DNA of 62,963 bases from Mycobacteriales bacterium (GTDB lineage Bacteria > Actinomycetota > Actinomycetes > Mycobacteriales > CADCTP01): the NCBI GenBank assembly GCA_035995165.1, contig DASYKU010000024.1, forward strand, positions 1 through 62,963, in the 5' to 3' direction. The notes below the pieces were generated by a model. That model searched no databases. It was not told where the DNA came from and worked only from the letters and a program-made list of their open reading frames with translations. Made by a program: the position numbers and the translations under genes. This document shows positions 6,386 to 17,999 of the stretch, piece by piece (within the stretch, counting starts at the first letter, position 1; each line of letters opens with the position of its first letter).

Positions 6386-7885
6386 TCAGCCCGGCAGCTG
6401 GGGCAGGATCGCCGCGGTGATCGCGAGCTCGCCGGCCGCCTTGGGGTGGAACGGCGCCGGGTCGCTCATGCCCTGCACCCAGGGCTCGATCGAGCACAGC
6501 TCGTGCCCGTCGAAGCGCGGCTGCACCACCGAGAAGCCGAAGCCCTGTGCACCCTGTTCGAGCACGGTGTTCATCCGGTCCAGCTCGACCCGCAGCGGCC
6601 GGATCTTCTCCTTGATCTTGTCGTCCTGGTTGTCCTGGCCGGGGTCGGGACCGAAGCCGTAGCCGGGCGGGGCGCCGGCGGAGGCGTGCGGGTCCTGCAG
6701 GGCCGGACAGTCGAAGCTCGACCCGAACGGGTCGTAGTACTTGGTCACGATCACCCGCGGGTGCGCCGGCAGGTCGCTGAGCTGCTGGAGCAGCTGGGCG
6801 TACTGGATCTTGAACGCGTCCAGGCGGCTGCGGAACAGCCGGTCGCTGGCCTCGTCGTCGCAGCGGGGCAGGCCGTAGCAGTACTGCAGGAAGTCCGACC
6901 AGCCGACGTCGTTGGCGCCGACGCTCACCACCACGACCGAGGCCGACTGGACCGACTGCAGGACGCCGACCTGCGGCGGCAGCGTGAGCCCGCCCGCGAC
7001 CTGCTGCCCGAGCAGACCCTCGGACGCGGTCGCGGAGCTGCAGGCCAGGTTCAGCACGGTGACCCCGGCCACCGACTGCAGCGAGTACGCGTACGCGTCC
7101 GAGGACCGCTGGCAGGCCTTGTCCTGCGCGGTCGGCTTCGCCAGCGGCGCGTTGCCGATGCCGGCCGCGGTCGAGTCGCCGATGACGACCACTTCGGCGT
7201 CCGCCCGCGTCGGCCCGACCGCGGCCGGGATCGGCGCCAGCTTGGCCGTGCCGACCAGGTCCGAGAGCGAGGTGACCGAGCCGAGCTGGTCGACCGCGGT
7301 CCGGACGGTCAGCGCGGTGAACCCGAGCGTGACGACCAGCGAGGCCACCACGCTGCCGCCGAGCAGGCTCAGGTGCACGGCCCGGCTGCGGTGCCGGTGG
7401 TCCTTGCCGGTCAGCCCCGTCGCCCCGACCGTGACCAGGTAGAGCACGCCGCCGAGCAGACCGGCCGCGCCGACCAGCCAGCCGAAGTACCGCGTCCAGC
7501 CGGCCGCGAGCTCCCGGCCGACCTCGGCCGAGCCGGTGGAGACCGTCCGCCTGCCGTCGTCCGAGCCGGACTGGATGAACGCGGCCGCGTCGTCGTTGCG
7601 GTTGAACCGCTGCCAGACGATCAGCGGCCGGATGGGCCCGTCGAAGTGCTGGACGGTCGCGACGATGCCCTCGCCGAACAGGTCGGCCTGGCCCGGTCCG
7701 GACAGCCCGAGATGGGGGCTGGGCGCGACCGCGCCGACCTCGACGTCCTGGCCGAAGACCGAGACGGAGGCCTTCGGCGTGACGGCCAGCGCGAGCGTCA
7801 TCGCGACCAGGGCCAGGGCGAGCACGAGCGCGAGCCGCCCGGCCCAGACCACCGGTCGACGCCGGCGCCAGTTCGCGATCCCCAC
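6386..7885 (-). CDS. Membrane-anchored SGNH/GDSL-family hydrolase
   Basis: A 499-residue protein with three hydrophobic segments in its N-terminal half (about residues 12-35, 135-158 and 175-198) and a C-terminal SGNH hydrolase domain. Block I is VVIGDSTAAG (nucleophile Ser in GDS), block III is VGANDVGWS, and the catalytic His lies in FHPKAAGE near the end. Several paired cysteines suggest an extracytoplasmic domain with disulfides. Likely substrates are acyl esters of lipids or cell-wall polysaccharides, but none is shown. The start is uncertain: a GTG at 7885 follows a GGAGG with almost no spacing, or a CACACT/CACTGT-like -10 six bases upstream could make it leaderless. It is divergent from the VOC gene at 7977. 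Confidence 0.75.
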   Translation of the reverse strand: MGIANWRRRRPVVWAGRLALVLALALVAMTLALAVTPKASVSVFGQDVEVGAVAPSPHLGLSGPGQADLFGEGIVATVQHFDGPIRPLIVWQRFNRNDDAAAFIQSGSDDGRRTVSTGSAEVGRELAAGWTRYFGWLVGAAGLLGGVLYLVTVGATGLTGKDHRHRSRAVHLSLLGGSVVASLVVTLGFTALTVRTAVDQLGSVTSLSDLVGTAKLAPIPAAVGPTRADAEVVVIGDSTAAGIGNAPLAKPTAQDKACQRSSDAYAYSLQSVAGVTVLNLACSSATASEGLLGQQVAGGLTLPPQVGVLQSVQSASVVVVSVGANDVGWSDFLQYCYGLPRCDDEASDRLFRSRLDAFKIQYAQLLQQLSDLPAHPRVIVTKYYDPFGSSFDCPALQDPHASAGAPPGYGFGPDPGQDNQDDKIKEKIRPLRVELDRMNTVLEQGAQGFGFSVVQPRFDGHELCSIEPWVQGMSDPAPFHPKAAGELAITAAILPQLPG

Positions 7886-7976
7886 CCCTCCACAGTGACA
7901 GGCGCCCGGGGGTGCCCGCCGGGGAAGCCGGCTCACGTACCGTCCGGGCAGGTCAGAACGACGGAGGAGGAATTCG

Positions 7977-8357
7977 ATGGCGCACGCGCCGAGGATGACG
8001 CTGTCGACCACCGTGCTGGACGCGCCGGACGCACCGGCGCTGGCGGACTTCTACCGCCGGCTGCTGGGCTGGGTGACGGCGACCGAGGAACCGACCTGGG
8101 TTCTCCTGCGCTCACCCGACGGATCGAGGTCGTTGTCGTTCCAGCACGAGCCCCACTACCGGCGGCCCACCTGGCCGGGGAGGCCCGGCGAGCAGGGGAT
8201 GATGATGCACCTCGACATCGAGGTCGACGACCTCGCCGAAGCGGGGGCGTACGCACTCGATCAGGGCGCAACGCTCGCAGAGTTCCAGCCGCAGGAGGAC
8301 GTCCGGGTCTACTACGACCCGGCAGGTCACCCGTTCTGCTTGTGGATCCAGCCGTGA
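7977..8357 (+). CDS. VOC family protein
   Basis: A 126-residue glyoxalase-fold protein: MTLSTTVLDAPDAPALADFY at the start, RRLLGWV, MHLDIEVDDL in the middle and YYDPAGHPFCLW at the end. It has a strong ribosome site (GGAGGAGG at 7961-7968), in contrast to the leaderless genes around it. A -10-like TACCGT lies at 7938-7943. It is monocistronic, about 100 bp from the convergent bldC. The substrate is not visible. Confidence 0.8.
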   Translation: MAHAPRMTLSTTVLDAPDAPALADFYRRLLGWVTATEEPTWVLLRSPDGSRSLSFQHEPHYRRPTWPGRPGEQGMMMHLDIEVDDLAEAGAYALDQGATLAEFQPQEDVRVYYDPAGHPFCLWIQP

Positions 8358-8462
8358 CCTGTGCGGCGGGCTGACGTCCCGATCAGCGCGCCGCACGGCC
8401 GGCGAAGACGACGACGCCGCCGTGACGCGTCAAACGCCACGGCAGCGACTGTCGCCTAGGTT

Positions 8463-8672
8463 CTACTCCTCGGCCTTCGCCGGACTGCCGCCCTCGAGAA
8501 GTCCACGTACCTCGGACTCCTTGTAGCGGCGGTGCCCGCCGAGCGTGCGGATCGAGGTCAGCTTGCCTGCCTTCGCCCACCGCGTGACCGTCTTGGGGTC
8601 GACACGAAACATCGTGGCGACCTCGGCTGGTGTCAGCAGTGGTTCTGCTTCAGTTGTCTGGCGCGTGGTCAT
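8463..8672 (-). CDS. bldC: Developmental transcriptional regulator BldC
   Basis: A 69-residue MerR-like winged-helix protein. The core LLTPAEVATMFRVDPKTV and then TLGGHRRY is nearly identical to Streptomyces BldC, a small DNA-binding protein that forms head-to-tail oligomers on direct repeats and controls entry into development. The frame is open further upstream, but the ATG at 8672 gives the normal length (68-70 residues) and has a good ribosome site (GGAAGGGA). The following order of hypothetical gene, valine dehydrogenase, DUF3073, purM and purF is the one known from Streptomyces, which supports orthology. Confidence 0.95.
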   Translation of the reverse strand: MTTRQTTEAEPLLTPAEVATMFRVDPKTVTRWAKAGKLTSIRTLGGHRRYKESEVRGLLEGGSPAKAEE

Positions 8673-8787
8673 GGCTCGTCCCTTCCTGCCACGTTGGCCG
8701 ACAGACCCCGGTTCGTCCCTCGGCCACAGTCCACTATGCACCATTCGACCGCATCACTCAACGGCCTGCCCGAGTTATACGTTCTCG

Positions 8788-8816
8788 ATCTGTCGCAATC
8801 GCCCCGGTCGCGTCAA
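8788..8816 (-). promoter_or_regulatory. bldC: Candidate bldC promoter
   Basis: On the minus strand TTGACG (8816-8811) and ACAGAT (8793-8788) are spaced by 17 nt upstream of bldC. The start point would lie near 8781 and the leader would be about 105 nt. The -10 match is weak. Confidence 0.3.
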
Positions 8817-9712
8817 TTTGCCGACTCCGCAGAGTAGGCGATTCGCCACCGTTCGGTTACGCGATCATAGGCCTCTGAGGCAAGTTTGGTGTCGCCAACC
8901 TGCAAAGCCGCCAGCGCTTCGGCCACATCTCCGGCCGAATCGTCATTCCTCAGCTCGGCGTCCGCGCAGAGGTCGACCAGGCCCAGATAGTCCAGTTCGA
9001 CCAGGGACCGCGGGTGGAACTCCTCCAGCCACCGGCCCAGCACCTCCACCGAGTCCAGGGTCGGCGCGTCCGGCATCGACTTGCGCAGCACCTGCAGCGC
9101 CTTGGCCACCCGGCGCCGGGCCTGGCTCATCGCGGTCCGGTAGACCAGCGACCGGCTGACCGTCACGCCCTCGGCGGTCGAGCCGAACTCGACCCCGTAG
9201 CCGAGGCCCGGGTCGAAGTCGGCGGTCGGCCCGAGCTGCAGCCGGCGCTCCTCCCGGTCGAACAGGACGAACCAGCGGACCGGGACCGTCCAGCGGCTGG
9301 CCTGCACGTGCGAGCGGCGGGTCGGGTGCTCGGCCAGCCAGCGCTGGTGCTCGGCCGAGGCGACCGCCACCTCGGACTCCGGCAGCACCGCCCGGGCGAC
9401 CTCCGGCGGCAACGCGTCCCGGGTCTCGGCCGCGGCCTCCCAGCAGCGCAGCTCGGTCCGCAGGGGACAGATCAGCAGCCCGGACTCGCCGCGCAGCACG
9501 GCGGCGTGCTCGCCGGCGTCACCGGCGCGCGGGACGGCCGGGGCCTGCCGGCAGGCGGCGACCAGGCCGAAGATCCGTTCCCGGCGCGCGCCGGCCTGAC
9601 CGGAAGGGACGGCGGGCGCCTGCGCGTACTGCTGCCACCGGCGGCGCTCCTCCACGTCGAAGGCGGCCAGCGGCTCGTACACGCGCAACTCGGCGGCGTA
9701 CGGCGGTGTCAC
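8813..9712 (-). CDS. Conserved actinobacterial hypothetical protein next to bldC
   Basis: A 299-residue soluble protein without recognisable catalytic motifs. It begins [16 protein letters not shown] and is rich in Arg, Glu and Trp. A central stretch, [17 protein letters not shown], followed by [16 protein letters not shown] looks like a conserved strand-helix core. The same neighbour between bldC and valine dehydrogenase occurs in Streptomyces, so it is an old part of this locus. It lies upstream of bldC on the same strand with a 140-bp gap that contains the bldC promoter candidate. Its function is unknown. Confidence 0.7.
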   Translation of the reverse strand: MTPPYAAELRVYEPLAAFDVEERRRWQQYAQAPAVPSGQAGARRERIFGLVAACRQAPAVPRAGDAGEHAAVLRGESGLLICPLRTELRCWEAAAETRDALPPEVARAVLPESEVAVASAEHQRWLAEHPTRRSHVQASRWTVPVRWFVLFDREERRLQLGPTADFDPGLGYGVEFGSTAEGVTVSRSLVYRTAMSQARRRVAKALQVLRKSMPDAPTLDSVEVLGRWLEEFHPRSLVELDYLGLVDLCADAELRNDDSAGDVAEALAALQVGDTKLASEAYDRVTERWRIAYSAESAN

Positions 9713-9771
9713 CGGTCGATCGTCGCATGATCACCAGCCGCCTGGGGACGGACCGCGCTCTAAGGTGAGCG

Positions 9772-9791
9772 GCGGAGCTACCGCTCCGCCA
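9772..9791. promoter_or_regulatory. Inverted repeat upstream of valine dehydrogenase
   Basis: Perfect 8-bp arms GGCGGAGC/GCTCCGCC are separated by TACC, 73 bp before the dehydrogenase start and in the divergent region with the hypothetical gene. It could be an operator or a leader hairpin. Confidence 0.35.
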
Positions 9792-9863
9792 GCTGCGGCC
9801 TGGTGGGCGATCCCCGCCACCCGCTCGGAGACGACAGCAGAACCTTCACGGCAGGAGTGCAGC

Positions 9864-10937
9864 GTGACCGTCTTCGCCAGCGACCACGAAGAAGTGGTCT
9901 TCTGTCACGACCGGGCCTCGGGCCTGCGCGCCATCATTGCGATCTACTCCACGGCGCTCGGACCGTCGCTCGGCGGCACCCGGTTCTACCCGTACGAGAC
10001 CGAGGCCGACGCGCTCGCCGACGTGCTCAACCTCTCCCGCGGGATGGCGTACAAGAACGCGCTGGCCGGACTCGACCACGGCGGCGGCAAGGCCGTCATC
10101 TGGGGCGACCCGGGCACGGACAAGACCGAAGCCCTGCTGCGGGCGTACGGGCGGTTCGTCGAGTCCCTCGGCGGCCGGTACGTGACCGCCTGCGACGTCG
10201 GCACGTACGTCCGGGACATGGACGTGGTCGCCCGCGAGTCGCGCTTCGTCACCGGGCGCTCGCCGTCCGAGGGCGGCGCCGGCGACTCGTCCGTGCTGAC
10301 CGCCTGGGGCGTGTTCCAGGGCATGCGGGCCTGTGCCGAGCGGCAGTGGGGCACCGCCTCGCTGGCCGGCCGCCGGGTCGGCATCGCCGGGGTCGGCAAG
10401 GTCGGCCGGCACCTGGTCGACCACCTGGTCACCGACGGCGCCGAGGTGATCGTCACCGACGTGCAGCCGGCCGCGGTGGCCGCGGTGATCGCCGCGTACC
10501 CGCAGGTGCGCTCGGTCGCCGACGCCGGCACCCTGGTCCGCACGCCGTTGGACGTGTACGCGCCCTGCGCGCTCGGCGGCGCTCTGTCGGACGAGGTCGT
10601 GGACGTGCTCACCGCGCCGGTCGTCTGCGGCGCGGCCAACAACCAGCTGGCCCATCCCGGGGTGGAGAAGACGCTGGCCGATCGCGGCGTGCTCTATGCG
10701 CCCGACTACGTGGTCAACTCCGGCGGTGTGATCCAGGTCGCTGACGAGTTCCGCGGCTACGTCGCGGAGCGGGCGCACGCGAAGGCGACGGCGATCTTCG
10801 ACACCACCCGGGACATCTTCCGTACGGCCGCCGAGGAGGGCGTTCCCCCTGCTGTAGCGGCTGATCGGCTGGCCGAGCGACGGATGGCGGAGGTCGGCCG
10901 GCTGCGGGGGATCCTGCTGCCCGGGCCGTCCCGCTGA
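9864..10937 (+). CDS. vdh: Glu/Leu/Phe/Val dehydrogenase, probable valine dehydrogenase
   Basis: NAD-dependent amino-acid dehydrogenase of 357 residues that deaminates branched-chain amino acids to 2-oxo acids, feeding branched acyl-CoA and polyketide starter supply. The substrate-binding LGGTRFYPY, the catalytic-lysine motif DHGGGKAVI and the dinucleotide motif [12 protein letters not shown] are all present. C-terminal AANNQLA and [11 protein letters not shown] are family signatures. The GTG at 9864 gives the family length and follows GCAGGAG, so I prefer it to the upstream in-frame start. The position two genes from bldC and before DUF3073 matches Streptomyces vdh. An inverted repeat lies upstream. 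Confidence 0.9.
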   Translation: MTVFASDHEEVVFCHDRASGLRAIIAIYSTALGPSLGGTRFYPYETEADALADVLNLSRGMAYKNALAGLDHGGGKAVIWGDPGTDKTEALLRAYGRFVESLGGRYVTACDVGTYVRDMDVVARESRFVTGRSPSEGGAGDSSVLTAWGVFQGMRACAERQWGTASLAGRRVGIAGVGKVGRHLVDHLVTDGAEVIVTDVQPAAVAAVIAAYPQVRSVADAGTLVRTPLDVYAPCALGGALSDEVVDVLTAPVVCGAANNQLAHPGVEKTLADRGVLYAPDYVVNSGGVIQVADEFRGYVAERAHAKATAIFDTTRDIFRTAAEEGVPPAVAADRLAERRMAEVGRLRGILLPGPSR

Positions 10938-11150
10938 GGTTCCGCCGTCAGCGAAGGAGCGGGGCGACTGCGCCGAATTGCCGCAGTCGTTCCGCTGACC
11001 GGGTGATGTCGGCCGCGCCGGGCACCCGCTCGCGGTGACGCGACGTGGTACGAGCGGCGCGTGGGTTGTAATCTGGTGCTACGACGATGACCACATTGTG
11101 GGGCCGCCTCGTGCAGGTCGCCCCTTTGTCCTGTGCGAGGGGGTCGAGCC

Positions 11151-11357
11151 ATGGGGCGCGGCCGTGCCAAGGCTAAGCAGCAGAAGGTGGCCCGTGCGCT
11201 GAAGTACAGCACGCACGACACCGACCTGACTGCCTTGCAGCGCGAGCTGAAGGGCGAGCCGTCCGCGGCGCCGCCGTCCGTGACGGACGACGACGACGGG
11301 GATGAGGCGGACGAGTACGACCCAGACGACGACTGGGAACCGTCCTCGCACGGCTGA
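11151..11357 (+). CDS. DUF3073 family small protein
   Basis: A 68-residue protein with the invariant start GRGRAKAKQQKVARALKYST and an acidic tail of Asp and Glu. It is conserved in actinobacteria next to purM; its function is unknown, but the basic head and acidic tail suggest nucleic-acid or ribosome contact. The ATG at 11151 follows GAGGGGG, and the family start fits. A -10-like TAATCT lies at 11069-11074, giving a leader of about 70 nt. Confidence 0.9.
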   Translation: MGRGRAKAKQQKVARALKYSTHDTDLTALQRELKGEPSAAPPSVTDDDDGDEADEYDPDDDWEPSSHG

Positions 11358-11429
11358 GCTCGCCCGCCGCAGATCACGTCCGACGCGGCCGTACGGACCC
11401 CTCGTGCGGCCGCGATCCGGCGTGCCCTG

Positions 11430-12467
11430 TCAGCGTGGGTGGTCGCCGACGAGGCGGGCGACGCCGGACCCGGGGACGATCTCGCCCGCCACCCAGGACG
11501 GGACGCCGCGGTCGGCCAGCAGGCCGACCGCGACCGGTCCGTCGGGCACCACGGCGACCATGCCGACCCCGATGTTCAGCGTGCGCTCGATCTCGGCCGG
11601 GGCGACCGGGCCGAGCCGGGCGACGAGGCCGAACACCGGCGGCCGGGTCCAGGTGCCGCGGTCCAGCTCGGCGTCCAGCGTCGGCGGCAGCACCCGGGCC
11701 AGGTTGCCGGCCAGCCCGCCGCCGGTCACGTGCGCGTACGCGTGCACCTCGGTCGCCGCGGCCAGGGCCAGGCAGTCGCGCGCGTAGATCCGGGTCGGCT
11801 CCAGCAGCTCCTCGCCCAGGGTCCGGCCGAGCTCGGGTACGACCGTGTCCAGGGACAGGTCCCGCAGGACCCGGCGGACCAGCGAGTAGCCGTTGGAGTG
11901 CAGCCCGGACGAGGCCAGCGCGACCACGGCGTCGCCGGGCCGGACCCGCTCGGGCCCGAGCACGTCCTCGGCCTCGACCACCCCCACCGCGGTCGCCGCC
12001 AGGTCGTACGCGTCGGGCTCCATGAGGTCGCCGTGCTCGGCCGTCTCCCCGCCGACCAGCGAGCAGCCCGCGAGCGAGCAGCCCTGGGCGATGCCGCGCA
12101 CGATGTCCGCTATCCGCTCCGGCACGACCTTGCCGCAGGCGATGTAGTCCTGCAGGAACAGCGGCTCGGCCCCGCACACGGCCAGGTCGTCGACGACCAT
12201 CGCCACCAGGTCGAGGCCGATCGTGTCGTGCTTGTCCAGGGCCCGGGCGATCGCGATCTTGGTGCCGACGCCGTCGGTGGTCGAGGCCAGCAGGGGCTTG
12301 CGGTAGCGCTCGACGTCCAGCGCGAACAGCCCGGCGAAGCCACCGAGCCCGCCGACGACCTCGGGCCGGGCGGTCCGGGCCACGGCCGAGCGCATCAGCT
12401 CGACGGCGCGCTCGCCCGCGTCGATGTCGACGCCGGCGGCCGCGTACGAGATCTCGGGGCCGGTCAC
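11430..12467 (-). CDS. purM: Phosphoribosylformylglycinamidine cyclo-ligase
   Basis: AIR synthetase (345 residues): ATP-dependent ring closure of FGAM to AIR, fifth step of purine synthesis. Conserved features include STTDGVGTK, DLVAMVVDDL, GGETAEH and the C-terminal NIGVGMVAVV. The GTG at 12467 overlaps the purF stop by four bases (GTGA), so the two are translated from one mRNA. An open frame continues upstream inside purF but would be out of place. Confidence 0.97.
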   Translation of the reverse strand: MTGPEISYAAAGVDIDAGERAVELMRSAVARTARPEVVGGLGGFAGLFALDVERYRKPLLASTTDGVGTKIAIARALDKHDTIGLDLVAMVVDDLAVCGAEPLFLQDYIACGKVVPERIADIVRGIAQGCSLAGCSLVGGETAEHGDLMEPDAYDLAATAVGVVEAEDVLGPERVRPGDAVVALASSGLHSNGYSLVRRVLRDLSLDTVVPELGRTLGEELLEPTRIYARDCLALAAATEVHAYAHVTGGGLAGNLARVLPPTLDAELDRGTWTRPPVFGLVARLGPVAPAEIERTLNIGVGMVAVVPDGPVAVGLLADRGVPSWVAGEIVPGSGVARLVGDHPR

Positions 12468-13969
12468 CGCCGGGTCGCCGGGTCGATGAGACCCAGCTCC
12501 TCGAGCGTGTCCCCGGAGGGGCCGGGCGAGCCGGTCGTCGCGGTGACCGAGCGCTCGATCCCCTCCAGCACGTGCTTGCCGACCAGCTCCGGCGAGGGCA
12601 GCGGGATCGGGTAGTGGCCGTCGAAGCAGGCCGTGCAGAGCCGGGAGGCCGGCTGCTCGCTGGCCGCGACGAGTCCCTCCAGCGAGACGTAACCGAGCGA
12701 GTCGGCGCCGATCGAGCGCCGGACGCCCTCGTCGTCCAGGCCGTTGGCGATCAGCTCGGCCCGGCTGGCGAAGTCGATGCCGTAGAAGCAGGGCCACTTC
12801 ACCGGCGGCGAGGAGATGCGGACGTGCACCTCCAGCGCGCCCGACTCGCGCAGCATCCGGACCAGCGCGCGCTGGGTGTTGCCGCGCACGATCGAGTCGT
12901 CCACGACCACGATCCGCTTGCCCCGCAGCACGTCCCGCAGCGGGTTGAGCTTCAGCCGGATGCCGAGCTGCCGGATCGTCTGGGACGGCTGGATGAAGGT
13001 CCGGCCGACGTACGAGTTCTTGACCAGGCCCAGCCCGTACGGGATGCCGGACTCCTCGGCGAACCCGATCGCCGCCGGGGTGCCGGACTCCGGGACCGGG
13101 ATGACGAGGTCGGCCTCGGCCGGGTGCTCGCGGGCCAGCCGGCGGCCGACCGCGACCCGGGCCGAGTGCACGTTGCGGCCGGCGATCGTCGTGTCCGGCC
13201 GGGCCAGGTACGCGTACTCGAACAGGCAGCCCTTGGGCGTGGGCTGGGCGAAGCGCTCCGAGCGCAGGCCGTCGGCGTCGATGGTGATCAGCTCACCCGG
13301 CTCGACCTCGCGGACGAACGAGGCGCCGACGATGTCGAGGGCGGCGGTCTCGGACGCGACCACCCAGCCGCGGTCGAGCCGGCCGAGCACCAGCGGGCGC
13401 ACCCCGTGCCCGTCGCGGGCCGCGTAGAGGCTGTGCTCGTCCATGAAGACGAGCGAGAACGCGCCCCGCAGGGTGGGGAGCACCTTCAGCGCGGCCGCCT
13501 CCACCGACAGGTCCGGGTACGCGGCCAGCAGCGCGGTGATCAGGTCCGAGTCGGTGGTGGCCCCGCGGACGTCGGCGACACCCAGCTCCGCGGCCTGGGC
13601 GAACAGGTCGGCGGTGTTGACCAGGTTGCCGTTGTGGCCGAGCGCGAGGCCGGTCCCGGTCCGGGTGAACCGGAACGTGGGCTGCGCGTTCTCCCAGGTC
13701 GAGGACCCGGTTGTGGAGTAACGGCAGTGCCCGATCGCGATGTGGCCGCGCAGGCTGTCCAGGGTGGGTTCGTCGAAGACCTGGGCGACGAGACCGAGGT
13801 CCTTGTAGACGACGAGCGCGGCGCCGTCGCTGACGGCGATCCCCGCTGCCTCCTGCCCCCGGTGCTGCAGGGCATAGAGACCGTAGTAGGTGAGCTTGGC
13901 GACGTCCTCGCCGGGAGCCCAGACGCCGAACACGCCGCACTCCTCCCGAGGTGGCGACTCCTCCGGCAC
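12464..13969 (-). CDS. purF: Amidophosphoribosyltransferase
   Basis: Commits PRPP to purine synthesis by making phosphoribosylamine with glutamine-derived ammonia. The N-terminal nucleophile Cys is in REECGVFGVW, the PRPP loop is VVVDDSIVRG, and the C-terminal CTACFDGHYP contains cysteines of the Fe-S type enzyme. Two GTGs are possible (13978 and 13969). I prefer 13969: a TAGAGT (13982-13977) ends seven bases before it, the spacing of a leaderless mRNA, and it leaves a 10-residue propeptide before the catalytic Cys, close to the Bacillus-type enzyme. It is the first gene of the purF-purM unit. A CTCCGAGTAG element lies upstream at 14091-14100. Confidence 0.95.
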   Translation of the reverse strand: MPEESPPREECGVFGVWAPGEDVAKLTYYGLYALQHRGQEAAGIAVSDGAALVVYKDLGLVAQVFDEPTLDSLRGHIAIGHCRYSTTGSSTWENAQPTFRFTRTGTGLALGHNGNLVNTADLFAQAAELGVADVRGATTDSDLITALLAAYPDLSVEAAALKVLPTLRGAFSLVFMDEHSLYAARDGHGVRPLVLGRLDRGWVVASETAALDIVGASFVREVEPGELITIDADGLRSERFAQPTPKGCLFEYAYLARPDTTIAGRNVHSARVAVGRRLAREHPAEADLVIPVPESGTPAAIGFAEESGIPYGLGLVKNSYVGRTFIQPSQTIRQLGIRLKLNPLRDVLRGKRIVVVDDSIVRGNTQRALVRMLRESGALEVHVRISSPPVKWPCFYGIDFASRAELIANGLDDEGVRRSIGADSLGYVSLEGLVAASEQPASRLCTACFDGHYPIPLPSPELVGKHVLEGIERSVTATTGSPGPSGDTLEELGLIDPATRR

Positions 13970-14090
13970 GTCCCTCACTCTACCGGGCGATCGGCCGTGT
14001 CCCGACCATCTCGGGTGCGGCTCGCGGCAGCCTCGGAGCCGCGACCGGCCGCGTGGGGGGATGCGGCCGGCCGCGGGCTCACAACGGTAC

Positions 14091-14100
14091 CTCCGAGTAG
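14091..14100. promoter_or_regulatory. Half-site shared with the purQ upstream palindrome
   Basis: CTCCGAGTAG, preceded by GGTAC, lies about 120 bp upstream of purF. The same ten bases form the right arm of the inverted repeat at 17907-17944, about 115 bp upstream of purQ. It is a candidate operator half-site. Confidence 0.3.
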
Positions 14101-14138
14101 GGTTTGTCGCACACTCTCCGGGACCGACCGGAGGCCGG

Positions 14139-14921
14139 TCAGAACAACGGGAGCCACCCGGTCAGGTCCGCCCGTTCCCCCCGCGCGTGCACAGAACCGC
14201 TGTTCACAGCCTCGGCCCAGGCCTGACGACCGGCCGCCAGGCGGATCCAGGTGAGCGGGTCGGTCTCCACCACGTTCGGTGGTGTGCCACGAGTGTGCCG
14301 AGGTCCCTCGATGCACTGCACGGCCGCGTACGGGGGGACGCGCAGCTCCAGCGACCGTCCCGGAGCCCGGGTGGCGAGCATGTCGGCGCAGGTCTGCGTG
14401 ACCAAGCGCACAGCATCCCGGTCCAGCTCGACCGGGTCCGCGCCCGGCAGCGAGCGGGACAGGTCGTCAGCGTGCACGACCATCTCGATCGCCCGGGTGA
14501 GCAGGAAGTCGGCCGGCGCGATCGGCCCGCGCGGGGCGGCCACGGCCCGGGCCGGGCGGGGGTCGGCGATCGCGGTGGCCGCGGCGTCGCGGCGCTCGTA
14601 CACCTCGGCCAGGATCTCGGCGGGGTCGCGGCCCGCGGCGGCCTTGACGTCCCGGTCCCGGATCTCGGCCGCGGCGCGGGCATATCCGGAGACGTACCGG
14701 TCGATGGTGCTCGGCTTGTCCGGGGTCGGGTCGGCGAGCACGACCGGGATCGTGCTCAGCGACTTGGCCAGGTGGGCGACCAGCTCGGCGATCGTCCAGC
14801 CCGGCAGCGCCGAGGGCCGGCGCCAGCGCGAGGGCGGCTGCATGGACAGCCACTCCAGCGTGCGATCGGCCTGGGCGAGCACGGTCGCGCCGACCTTCGC
14901 GGGATCGACCCGGCGGGCCAT
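14139..14921 (-). CDS. DinB-fold/sterol-carrier-type protein (maleylpyruvate isomerase family)
   Basis: A 260-residue protein of the mycothiol-dependent maleylpyruvate isomerase family: an N-terminal DinB-like four-helix bundle with metal-binding His residues (ELVAHLAKSL near residue 49; EMVVHADDLSRSL near 147) and a C-terminal SCP2-like domain (about 165-250). Such proteins are thiol transferases or detoxification enzymes using mycothiol, the actinobacterial thiol. The gene follows purL by one base, so it is translated in the purQ-purL unit; the same neighbour occurs in other actinobacteria. The exact substrate is unknown. Confidence 0.75.
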   Translation of the reverse strand: MARRVDPAKVGATVLAQADRTLEWLSMQPPSRWRRPSALPGWTIAELVAHLAKSLSTIPVVLADPTPDKPSTIDRYVSGYARAAAEIRDRDVKAAAGRDPAEILAEVYERRDAAATAIADPRPARAVAAPRGPIAPADFLLTRAIEMVVHADDLSRSLPGADPVELDRDAVRLVTQTCADMLATRAPGRSLELRVPPYAAVQCIEGPRHTRGTPPNVVETDPLTWIRLAAGRQAWAEAVNSGSVHARGERADLTGWLPLF

Positions 14922-14922
14922 G

Positions 14923-17141
<2,219 letters not shown>

Positions 17142-17145
<4 letters not shown>

Positions 17146-17816
17146 GCCGTCACCAGGGCCTTGAGCACGGAGGTGAAGAAGCCGAGTCCGTCGGCACCGG
17201 GGCCGGTGAGCGGGTCGACCGCGTGTTCCGGGTGCGGCATCAGGCCGACGACGTTGCCCTCGGCGTTGCGGATGCCGGCGATGTCGCGGGCCGAGCCGTT
17301 CGGGTTGCCGTCGAGGTAGCGGGCCACGACCCGGCCTTCGCTCTCCAGCTCGTCCAGGGTGCGGGCGTCCGCGACGAAGCCGCCCTCGCCGTTCTTGACC
17401 GGGATCACGACCTCGGCACCGGCCGCGTAGTCGCCGGTCCAGACGCTGCCGGCCTCGATCCGCAGCCGCTGGTCCCGGCAGACGAACCGGCGGACGTCGT
17501 TGCGGATCAGCGCGCCGGGCAGCAGGTGCGACTCGCAGAGCACCTGGAAGCCGTTGCAGATGCCGAGCACCGGCAGGCCCTGCTCCGCCTGGTCGATGAT
17601 CGTGTTCATCACCGGGGCGAACCGGGCGATCGCGCCGCAGCGCAGGTAGTCCCCGTACGAGAAACCGCCGGGCAGCACGACCGCGTCCGCGCCGTGCAGG
17701 TCGGGGTCGGCGTGCCAGAGCCGCACCGCCTCCGCGCCGGCCGACGCGACGGCCCGCGCCGCGTCGCGGTCGTCGAGGCTGCCCGGGAAGGTCACCACGC
17801 CGACCTTGACTGTCAC
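17142..17816 (-). CDS. purQ: Phosphoribosylformylglycinamidine synthase subunit PurQ
   Basis: Glutaminase subunit of FGAM synthase; it passes ammonia to PurL. Class I glutamine amidotransferase fold with [10 protein letters not shown], the nucleophile in [10 protein letters not shown] and the catalytic HPEH near the C-terminus. An ATG at 17825 is possible, but TACGAT (17829-17824) ends seven bases before a GTG at 17816, which fits the leaderless pattern seen across the window and removes three extra residues. From 17816 the protein is 224 residues and starts [15 protein letters not shown], as the family does. A 13-bp inverted repeat lies upstream. Confidence 0.95.
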
Positions 17817-17906
17817 GGCGGCCATCGTACGGGCCGGACGCCGGTTGCTGCCCCGACAGGGTGGAGGGCCGACGCCTGCAGCGGGCCGGGGATGCAGGAC
17901 CGGCGC

Positions 17907-17944
17907 GTACTACTCGGAGCGGTACCTACCACTCCGAGTAGTAC
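17907..17944. promoter_or_regulatory. 13-bp perfect inverted repeat between purQ and the FAD oxidase gene
   Basis: Arms GTACTACTCGGAG (17907-17919) and CTCCGAGTAGTAC (17932-17944) pair perfectly around a 12-base centre. It sits 91 bp upstream of purQ and 56 bp upstream of the divergent FAD oxidase start. Location between divergent starts argues for an operator, not a terminator. Confidence 0.5.
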
Positions 17945-17999
17945 TCCTCCGGACGAACCACCTCACTGGGCCGGCCGAGTGGTGCGGAAGGATCGGGGC